DNA from: G963669175 sp964648415
GTDB taxonomy: Bacteria > Electryoneota > Electryoneia > Electryoneales > Electryoneaceae
Assembly (NCBI GenBank): GCA_964648415.1
Contig: CAZYOC010000141.1
Location: 1 to 11,416, forward strand
DNA: 11,416 bases
Direction: 5' to 3'
Below the pieces are notes generated by a model. That model saw only the letters and a program-made list of their open reading frames with translations. It made no database searches and was not told the DNA's origin. Position numbers and translations under genes: made by a program. This document shows, one piece after another, positions 5,545-11,416 of this stretch; position 1 is the first letter of the stretch, and every line of letters begins with the position of its first letter.

Positions 5545-8500
5545 TTACTTCATGAGAATCATCTTCTTCATGTCGGTGAACTGACCGGCCTCGATGCGGT
5601 AGAAGTAGAGGCCGCTGGCGAGGTTAGCGGCGTCGAACGTCACAGCGTGACGGCCGGCGTCCATCTGCCGGTTCGCCAGGGTCATCACTTCCTGACCCAA
5701 CACGTTGAAGACCGACAGTTTCACAATCTGCGACTCCACCAGGTCAAACCGAATCTGCGTGGTCGGGTTGAACGGGTTGGGGTAGTTCTGGTGCAGGGTG
5801 TAGGACGTCGGCATGGTCTGCTGCTCGGCGACATCGTTGTCCTGCAACGTGACGATCACGTTGATCGGACCGGCGCCTTCCCAGACCTGGCCTTCGAAGA
5901 ACAGCTCACCCGCGCCCATGTCTGTGGTGAACTCCGGCACGAAGCCAAGGTATTCTGACGTCAGGTTGGCGGTGATGGTGATCTCGGTCGGGTCGTCATC
6001 GGGACCAAGCGTACCTTCCGGCACATCCAGGTACAGCCATGCGGGAGCCTTCTGGTACCCTTCCCACAGATCAATGCTGACACCCTGGCACATGGTGGCG
6101 ATCAGATACCAGTTCGGATCGTAATCGTCCGTGACTGCGACACCTCCGGAGATACCGCCGCCGGCGTCAATGTCATCATACACCATGTAACCGCCATCCA
6201 CGTCCTGTCCGTCGGGGCTCATGAAGAACATGGTGGAGTTGGCGTTCGCGTCGCCATCCGGATCGAGCTGGCAGAACAGCATCAGATTGCGGCCGTTGGG
6301 CTCATCCGGCATCCAGCCGATGCCGTACATGCTGGCAGGGCCGGCGGGCAGCGGAACGGTGGTCAGATCGTAACCGCCCTGACCATTCGGCGAAAGCTTC
6401 TCGAGCGCGTCCCAGTTGGACAGGTAGAAGTCACCCGTCGCCGGGTCGTAGGCAATACCACGGCCCAGGGTGCCGGCGTCGGTCACCAGCTCGTAGTTTT
6501 CCATGTCACCGGGCAGCCAACGGTAGATGTTGCCGCCGTTGTTCAGGTTGGAACCATAAATGTATTCGCCGTCCCACTCAAAGTCACGTGTACCTTGCAG
6601 CGGGCTCGGGAGCGTGGTGTTGACAATGAAGTCACCGGTTGCAATGTCGATCTCGAAGTAGCCGAAGTTCGACCATTCACAGGTGATCACGCGATCCGAC
6701 AGGACCAGCGCGCCGGTGGGACCGACAAAGTCATCCACCGACATGTCCCAGGTCATATCGTTCCAGGGATCCCACAGGTCGTCGAGCTCGTCGGAAGTAA
6801 CGTTGATCGGGCCGCGTTGCAGCTCAGGCGTTTCGTCGCGGTTCAGGTTGATCGTGGAATGACGCTTCATGCGTACGCCACTGCCCTGGTTGCTGCTCGC
6901 CGCCATCTCGGGATCAGCAAACGGCTGCTCGATCACATCCAGGAACGCGCTCCAGTTCAGCGGACCACAACCCAGGTTGTCCAGCGAAATAGTGGCGGTA
7001 CCCACCGAGTCGCCCTCGTCCTTGGTGATGTCCACGGTGATCTGGATGTCCTGCATCGACATGTCGCCTTCAGGATACAGCATCGCGGCATCCACGGTGA
7101 CCGATTCACCGGTGATTTCCACATCCGTGATCTCAGTGTCGATGTAGCCGTCCATCACGAAGGTGAAGTCGTAGGTGCCGGGATCGACAGCGGCGTTGTA
7201 TTCACCGTTCGCATCAGTAGTAGCGACCAATGCATCGTCGGCGTACACGGCAACACCTTCCATCGCCGCACCGCCGTCGGTGCATTCCGTAACCGTACCG
7301 ACCACCGATTCGGGGTTGGTGTAAATGATGGTTACGGTGTTGGAGGGATCGGTTTCGCCTTCGGTGTATTCGGCGGTCACGTAGTATTCGTACTCACCAA
7401 ACGTGTCAAGCTGGTCGGTAGTGGTGGTGTCGTCAAGGTTTTCCTCAATCATCACGTCATCGCGATAGACGTTGTACCCGAGGAACTCGTCCAGCTCGTC
7501 CAGCGTGAAGCCGTTCAGGAAACCGCGCGGTTCGACCGGGGCGTTGTCCCGGGCCGGAACAGTGCTGACGGTCAGCGGGGCGTCGCTGTCGTTGTCGCCG
7601 ATAACGGCGTTTTCTTCGTGGGTCAACGCTGCGGCGAGGGCGGCGTTGGACGAAATCGTGCAACCCGTCCACTCGACGACATTGTCATAACCCGTCGCAT
7701 CGTGGGTCGCAATCCCGAAGGTGCCGCTGTCAAAGCGCTCGTCGGCATCCGTAAAGGAATTAACTTCCGTGCCGTTGATGTAGTACGTGCCCGAGTAGCC
7801 GTCCATCGCTACGGTCATGGTATTGACCGCATCGAGGCCGGTGTTGATGGCGTCCGAGGCCTGCCAGCCGTTGCCGCTGAACCAACCGAAGTCGGGGCCG
7901 TCCAACCACGCCACGCCATACGAACCATTGGCGCTCAGCAGGAACAGGTAGCCGGAGAAGTCATCATCCTGGTACCCGTTCGCGCGGGTAAACAGGGCGA
8001 TCGAGGAGCCAAGACTGCCATCGAGACGGGCTACGGTGGCTTCGATCACGTGGTCGTCGTAGTCGGTGTCCAGATCGGTTCCCGACGCCCAGGCGTTGAG
8101 TTCGGTACCGGTGAACGTCACCACGTTGCTTTCCTGCGTCCAGTTGTCTTCCGGATCGTAGGTGAAGCCCGGGTAGTCCGCAACGGCGCCGGCTTCCAGC
8201 CAGCTCAGGGTGACCAGACCTGTGGCGTTGACTTCGCCTTCCAGACCGTAGACACCCGGCAGCTCGACGGATACCGTTTCCGGCCCGTGAACGTTGTCGG
8301 TGTAATCCGATTCGGTGACCGCTTCATCGGTGTTGACGATGAAGTACATGTCGTACGCGCCCAGCTCATCGTAACTGGTGGTGCTGGTCACGGTGGTCTC
8401 TTCCATCGCGTCCAGCGATGCCACTGTCCAGGTATGGTCGCCTACGTCGCCCATGGAAGGTTCGGTGTCTTCGGCGTAGAACCATTCCACGTCGAACGCG

Positions 8501-9444
8501 CCGGCGTCATCGACACCGTGGTTGAAAATGGTTACTTCAACCGTCACATCATCCCCCGGGCCAACCGGGTTGGGGTCGATGGAGACGTCGGTCACGTAGA
8601 GGTTGATACCTTCCGGGGCTTCGTGGTAAAACATCACCGCCGTTTCAGCATCAGGATCATCGTTGTAACGGTATTCCAGACCGTCCGTACCGTCCTGGTT
8701 TTCCGTACCGATGGTGCAGCTGTTACCGGCCCAATCAGCGCCATATTCGTCTATCTGGGAAATCATGCTGCCGTCTTCAAACAGGATGGCCTGGAAAGTG
8801 ACCCACTCGTCGGGATCACCGAAGAATGGAGGCACTTCTATGAAAGAGACGACAAACGCATCCTGATCGTCAATGGTGGTCTCTCCGTACCAGATCTCGC
8901 CGCCGCTGGAGGGATCCAGGTCGTCCCAGAACGGAGCGAAAATCCCATTGGGAATGGCGGCGGTTGGGATCGGATCGTTGGAATAGTCGGTTGTGCCATT
9001 GCCCTCAAAGGACAGGAAACCGTTAGAACCGATGTGGACACTGGTGTAGTCTTCTTCGTAGAACGTGAAAGTGAACTGCAGGTCGACTTCCTCGGAATCA
9101 TCGTCACCGAGGGTGATTTCCGTCCCCGAATCAGTGATGTCGATCCAGGAATAGGTCGGGCCGTCATCTTCCGCGCTGTCAATGTAGTAGTAGTCGTACC
9201 CGTCCGGGCCGCCTGTCTCATCCAGCTCGCCGGTGTTGGCGGGACGGATGACGCCTTCCTTGACCAGGATTTCATGCTGCAAATCGGTCAGCTCGCCACC
9301 CGTCATATACAGCTGCTTCGCATTTTGCAGCAGCGCATAATAAGATGACTTGTCCATGTTGTCCAAGGGACTTGCTACCGCCACCGCCGCAAGGCAGAAC
9401 GAAAGCAGAACCATGGAGGCCAAGAGACCTTGAACCTTCTTCAT
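5545..9444 (-). CDS. Large secreted multidomain protein with T9SS type A sorting domain
   Basis: The 1299-residue protein has an N-terminal signal peptide (MKKVQGLLASMVLLSFCLAA..., likely cut after AVAS near 25). Domains by eye: a nidogen-like segment (about 120-275, with FAPFWDDLDP); a CARDB-like Ig domain (283-395, DVSIDPNPVGPGDDVTVEVT); a LamG/DUF1080-like sandwich (425-595, with TMTVAMDGYSGTYYINGTEV); a fibronectin-like segment (645-708); a carboxypeptidase-regulatory-like domain (713-790); an Ig-like half (812-840, TISLDNLGCGPLNWSAF); a propeller-like region (900-1125); another Ig-like half (1133-1200); and the sorting domain (1214-1299, NYPNPFNP at 1220-1227, ending MKKMILMK). In T9SS bacteria this tail directs export across the outer membrane. 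ATG 9444 has AAGGAG (9451-9456) six bases upstream. The sequence is very rich in Asp and Glu. A role as surface adhesin or glycan-binding protein is inferred; no catalytic motif was recognised. Confidence 0.93.
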   Translation of the reverse strand: MKKVQGLLASMVLLSFCLAAVAVASPLDNMDKSSYYALLQNAKQLYMTGGELTDLQHEILVKEGVIRPANTGELDETGGPDGYDYYYIDSAEDDGPTYSWIDITDSGTEITLGDDDSEEVDLQFTFTFYEEDYTSVHIGSNGFLSFEGNGTTDYSNDPIPTAAIPNGIFAPFWDDLDPSSGGEIWYGETTIDDQDAFVVSFIEVPPFFGDPDEWVTFQAILFEDGSMISQIDEYGADWAGNSCTIGTENQDGTDGLEYRYNDDPDAETAVMFYHEAPEGINLYVTDVSIDPNPVGPGDDVTVEVTIFNHGVDDAGAFDVEWFYAEDTEPSMGDVGDHTWTVASLDAMEETTVTSTTSYDELGAYDMYFIVNTDEAVTESDYTDNVHGPETVSVELPGVYGLEGEVNATGLVTLSWLEAGAVADYPGFTYDPEDNWTQESNVVTFTGTELNAWASGTDLDTDYDDHVIEATVARLDGSLGSSIALFTRANGYQDDDFSGYLFLLSANGSYGVAWLDGPDFGWFSGNGWQASDAINTGLDAVNTMTVAMDGYSGTYYINGTEVNSFTDADERFDSGTFGIATHDATGYDNVVEWTGCTISSNAALAAALTHEENAVIGDNDSDAPLTVSTVPARDNAPVEPRGFLNGFTLDELDEFLGYNVYRDDVMIEENLDDTTTTDQLDTFGEYEYYVTAEYTEGETDPSNTVTIIYTNPESVVGTVTECTDGGAAMEGVAVYADDALVATTDANGEYNAAVDPGTYDFTFVMDGYIDTEITDVEITGESVTVDAAMLYPEGDMSMQDIQITVDITKDEGDSVGTATISLDNLGCGPLNWSAFLDVIEQPFADPEMAASSNQGSGVRMKRHSTINLNRDETPELQRGPINVTSDELDDLWDPWNDMTWDMSVDDFVGPTGALVLSDRVITCEWSNFGYFEIDIATGDFIVNTTLPSPLQGTRDFEWDGEYIYGSNLNNGGNIYRWLPGDMENYELVTDAGTLGRGIAYDPATGDFYLSNWDALEKLSPNGQGGYDLTTVPLPAGPASMYGIGWMPDEPNGRNLMLFCQLDPDGDANANSTMFFMSPDGQDVDGGYMVYDDIDAGGGISGGVAVTDDYDPNWYLIATMCQGVSIDLWEGYQKAPAWLYLDVPEGTLGPDDDPTEITITANLTSEYLGFVPEFTTDMGAGELFFEGQVWEGAGPINVIVTLQDNDVAEQQTMPTSYTLHQNYPNPFNPTTQIRFDLVESQIVKLSVFNVLGQEVMTLANRQMDAGRHAVTFDAANLASGLYFYRIEAGQFTDMKKMILMK

Positions 9445-10091
9445 GTCTTACTCCTTAGTTGTAGGAAATGTCTGCGTGTTACGTGGGATCCTCTTAGTAT
9501 CTTAAGCTTACTTCGTTCGCCGAGCTTTGGCGGACCTCCTGAGGAAAGATCAATGCTTCCCGTTTGTTCCCGCGCTATTATGAGGAGAAGGAAGTAATGA
9601 ACTCCTTCGTCACGTGGTGTGTCTGTCGCATTTCAACAGGCCGCTTATCACTTAAACTACAGTGCTATCTCGAGCCGTGTCAAGGCCTCACCAGGTTTGT
9701 CTACTGCCATGTATACAAAGGAGATGTTACAGACGAGGCAACGCTTTCCGCCGAGGATTCAGGCGTAATCAGGTCTCCAGCGTCGGAAGCTTTTCGGAAG
9801 TATTCTCCGCGGGAGACAATCTTTAACCCCTCCAAGGGTTACAACTGAGCATGCGTTGTTCCGTATCCCGCCCCTGGATGATGTTCGGCGATTACGGTCA
9901 GTCGACTCCAGCATGGTTCTCTCCGGGTGGTTGAGATGATTCTGAAAATACGGGACGATTGCGGCGCTGTAAACCGGAGAATATGAGATTATTCATGTGA
10001 AAAGACAGGGAGGGATTGCATTTGCTCCGCAGGTTCGGTTTGACTGCTCGCCTCCGCAGGCGTACTTTCAATTCGGACTGTCGTCATAATT
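9445..10091. other. Long intergenic region upstream of the T9SS cargo gene
   Basis: This stretch should hold the promoter and 5' leader of the cargo gene on the - strand, but I see no clear -35/-10 or Bacteroidetes-type promoter. It contains small hairpins: CGCC...GGCG near 9519-9536, TCTCC-GCG-GGAGA near 9804-9816 and AACCC/GGGTT near 9826-9841. None matches a riboswitch or small RNA that I recognise. Its only open frame with a ribosome binding site is listed separately. The rest appears non-coding. Confidence 0.5.
9597..9848 (+). CDS. Possible small hypothetical protein (83 residues)
   Basis: A frame starts at ATG 9597, with AGGAG (9583-9587) nine bases upstream, and ends at TGA 9846-9848. 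The product begins MNSFVTWCVCRISTGRLSLK and has three cysteines in its first 25 residues. It has no recognisable domain, signal peptide or membrane segment. The composition does not look strongly coding, and the frame lies in a long intergenic gap. The reasonable ribosome binding site is its main support. It may be chance. Confidence 0.22.
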   Translation: MNSFVTWCVCRISTGRLSLKLQCYLEPCQGLTRFVYCHVYKGDVTDEATLSAEDSGVIRSPASEAFRKYSPRETIFNPSKGYN

Positions 10092-10172
10092 GAACCTACT
10101 CTCATTATCCCGTAGCAGACCCTATCACCATAGAACCTGCTGTCATATCGCGAAGCAGACTCTATCACCGTA
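10092..10172. repeat. Two short repeat units, left side of locus 2
   Basis: Tandem units of 41 bp (10092-10132) and 40 bp (10133-10172) each begin GAACCT and end CTATCACC(A/G)TA, with a central GTAGCAGAC or GAAGCAGAC. A third start (GAACTTACTCTCATTCC) leads into core C. They are diverged, with about three quarters of positions shared. They occupy the same place relative to the core as the short units at 3762-3844. Confidence 0.7.
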
Positions 10173-10183
10173 GAACTTACTCT

Positions 10184-10340
10184 CATTCCAGCGAAGGCGG
10201 GAATCCAGGCAAGGTGCAAGTATATCACATGTTGGCAATTCTGAACCGAAATAGTGTTCAATGAGGGGTTTTCATAGTTAACATATTGTAGTATATAAAC
10301 ATGACTGGATTTACGGCTGTCCTGGTTTACAGGACACCGT
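10184..10340. repeat. Core repeat copy C (112-bp core, 10200-10311)
   Basis: The left hairpin ATTCCAGC-GAAG-GCGGGAAT (10185-10204) has one mismatch. The core has exactly the same length as in copies A and B, and about 83 of 112 positions match copy B without gaps (counted by hand). It ends ACTGGATT. It is followed by a different terminal hairpin, TGTCCTG-GTTTA-CAGGACA (10318-10336), instead of the ATTCCTGC hairpin of copy B. Confidence 0.85.
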
Positions 10341-10354
10341 ATAGGAACCGATCT

Positions 10355-10511
10355 CATTCCCGCGAAGGCGGGAATCCAGGCAAGGTGCAAGTATATCACA
10401 TGTTGGCAATTCAGAACCGGAATAGTGTTCAATGCGGAGTTTTCATAGTTACCATATTGTAGTATATAAACATGACTGGATTCACGGCTGTCCTGATTTA
10501 CGGGACACCGC
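10355..10511. repeat. Core repeat copy D (112-bp core, 10371-10482)
   Basis: A close copy of C, repeated 171 bp downstream. The left hairpin ATTCCCGC-GAAG-GCGGGAAT (10356-10375) is perfect. The terminal hairpin TGTCCTG-ATTTA-CGGGACA (10489-10507) keeps pairing through one G.U. The 20 bp ending in its first ATTCC (10341-10360, ATAGGAACCGATCTCATTCC) recur exactly at 11383-11402. Confidence 0.85.
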
Positions 10512-10559
10512 AAGCTGCACTTCGTTCCGGTTCCAGCCCCCGATCACAACATTCGAGGG

Positions 10560-10620
10560 CAGGCTCTTCGCTGGAATGAGAGACATCAGAATTCTGCGAC
10601 AGCCTGCTTCGCGGGAATGA
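10560..10620. repeat. Two short repeat ends, right side of locus 2
   Basis: The half-hairpins CTTCGCTGGAATGAG (10566-10580) and CTTCGCGGGAATGAG (10608-10621) are 41 bp apart. The second is preceded by ACAGCCTGC, as the second right-hand unit of locus 1 is preceded by ACAGCCTGCT at 4218-4227. They look like diverged right-hand units and lie only 43 bp before the ribosome binding site of the beta-barrel gene. Confidence 0.6.
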
Positions 10621-10674
10621 GGTTCATTGGATATTTAGATACCGTCTGAATTGCGAACACACCGGGAGGCGGAC

Positions 10675-11349
10675 ATGGCGCGTTACGGATGGATCCTGCT
10701 GGCGGGATTGATGCTGGTGACGGCGAGCTACGCTCAGCCCTACGCCAAGGGCAACTGGCTGATCGGCCCCGCCATCGGGGATATTACTCTGGGCGGCTAC
10801 GATGTGGAGCTGACGGATTCCTCCGGCGCGACAACCACCACGCTTACCGGCAGGGTCGGCATAAAAATTCAGGCCCACACCGGCCTGTTTGTCGTCAAAC
10901 ACCTCAATGTCGGCCTCCTGGTGGACTACGAAACCTACGCCGAGGAATCCCAGCCCACCCCCAACCCCATCAACGCCGACCAGCTCGACGGCTGGGGCGA
11001 CCTGTTCGTGGGAATCTATGGTCGCTATTACATCCCCGTGGCCGAACGCTGGGCGATCTATCCGGAGCTCGCCTTCGGGTGGGGCGGTTACGAGTCGCTT
11101 TCCCAGTACAACGATGACACACGGACAGAGATGAAGCACGAGAGCATCGCTCGCGGCTTCGCCGTCTCCGCCACCGCCGGGGCCGGCTATTTCTTCAGCG
11201 AACTGGTCTCGTTTGATATCGCCGTTTCCTATGGCGTCGGCTGGTTGTCCGGCAGCAAGTCGGTCTCCGGTCTGACGGATAAGGATATCGACATCGTGCT
11301 TGCCGACGCCAGCTTCCTGTTGGGCGCAACCCTGTTCTTCGGCGACTAA
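10675..11349 (+). CDS. Outer-membrane beta-barrel domain protein
   Basis: A 224-residue protein with a clear signal peptide, MARYGWILLAGLMLVTASYA, probably cut before QPYAKGN. The mature part has alternating polar/hydrophobic strands rich in Gly and aromatic residues, such as GNWLIGPAIGDITLGGYDVE, LNVGLLVDYETY, LFVGIYGRYYIP, WAIYPELAFGWGGY and GFAVSATAGAGYFF. The C-terminal strand is FLLGATLFFGD. This is the pattern of the small OMP_b-brl / OmpA-like barrels that sit in the outer membrane; the ligand or function is unknown. ATG 10675 is chosen because GGGAGG (10664-10669) lies five bases upstream and the signal peptide starts there. The frame is open back to a TTG at 10651, but that start lacks support. 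Repeat loci bracket the gene closely on both sides. No terminator is visible in the 33 bp before the next repeat. Confidence 0.9.
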   Translation: MARYGWILLAGLMLVTASYAQPYAKGNWLIGPAIGDITLGGYDVELTDSSGATTTTLTGRVGIKIQAHTGLFVVKHLNVGLLVDYETYAEESQPTPNPINADQLDGWGDLFVGIYGRYYIPVAERWAIYPELAFGWGGYESLSQYNDDTRTEMKHESIARGFAVSATAGAGYFFSELVSFDIAVSYGVGWLSGSKSVSGLTDKDIDIVLADASFLLGATLFFGD

Positions 11350-11367
11350 TCGGGAATAACGGACTAT

Positions 11368-11416
11368 ACAGACTGTTGCACAATAGGAACCGATCTCATT
11401 CCAGCGAAGGCTGGAA
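11368..11416. repeat. Third repeat locus, cut by the window end
   Basis: ACAGACTGTTGCA (11368-11380) repeats the motif at 3733-3745. ATAGGAACCGATCTCATTCC (11383-11402) is identical to 10341-10360. The left hairpin ATTCCAGCGAAGGCTGGAA (11398-11416) then begins, identical to the start of core copy B. A further core copy would be expected just outside the window. Confidence 0.75.

Noticed and set aside
6595..9348. A 917-residue open frame on the + strand
   Set aside because: It lies wholly antisense to the T9SS cargo gene, which has a signal peptide, clear domains, a ribosome binding site and a terminator. The long frame reflects the GC-rich codons of the true gene, and its product has no recognisable domain.
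9445..10091. Riboswitch or small RNA in the long leader region
   Set aside because: Several small hairpins are present, but none matches a known conserved core, so no RNA gene is claimed.
9989..10513. A 174-residue - strand frame with an internal repeat
   Set aside because: It is translated from two copies of the non-coding core repeat with an in-frame period. It contains the WIPAFAGM signature of mistranslated hairpin repeats.
10651..10674. TTG start for the beta-barrel gene, eight codons upstream
   Set aside because: ATG 10675 has a well-spaced GGGAGG and directly begins a signal peptide. The extension would put charged residues (RTHREAD) in front of it.

Overview
The window reads as chromosomal DNA from a moderately GC-rich bacterium. 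The best lineage clue is the 1299-residue exported protein. It ends in a type IX secretion (T9SS) type A sorting domain with the motif NYPNPFNPTTQI, a style common in the Fibrobacteres-Chlorobi-Bacteroidetes (FCB) superphylum and its candidate phyla (KSB1, Zixibacteria, Marinimicrobia, Latescibacteria and relatives). The phylum cannot be fixed from this window.

Layout. Positions 1-1742 are the 3' part of a group II intron on the + strand. Its reverse transcriptase/maturase gene is broken by a 113-bp insertion immediately after the catalytic YADD motif. Domain V and domain VI of the ribozyme are visible at the end. Positions 1743-2053 hold the 3' flank of the intron and a possible frameshifted gene remnant. 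Three genes follow on the - strand: a CgeB-like glycosyltransferase fused to TPR repeats (2068-3657), an aldo/keto reductase (4345-5319) and the large T9SS cargo protein (5545-9444). The last two each end at a convincing intrinsic terminator. A long, mostly non-coding stretch (9445-10663) separates the cargo gene from a divergent + strand gene for a small outer-membrane beta-barrel protein (10675-11349).

The most unusual content is a modular repeat family at three intergenic places: 3762-4264, 10092-10620 and the right edge (11383-11416, cut by the window end). The two complete loci have the same plan: two short hairpin units of about 41 bp, two copies of a larger module with a core of exactly 112 bp, and two more short units on the far side. 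The first locus also has two short units between its cores; the second has a 44-bp hairpin linker there. The hairpin arms belong to the widespread ATTCC-GC...GC-GGAAT type that is often mistranslated as 'WIPAFAGM'. A 28-bp stretch identical to the right-hand hairpin of core B also lies in the 113-bp insertion that breaks the intron maturase.

The genes do not form an evident pathway. The cargo protein and the beta-barrel protein both belong to the cell envelope, and the glycosyltransferase could act there too, but no operon joins them. The repeat loci sit in all the long intergenic gaps around these genes except the one between the aldo/keto reductase and the cargo gene.
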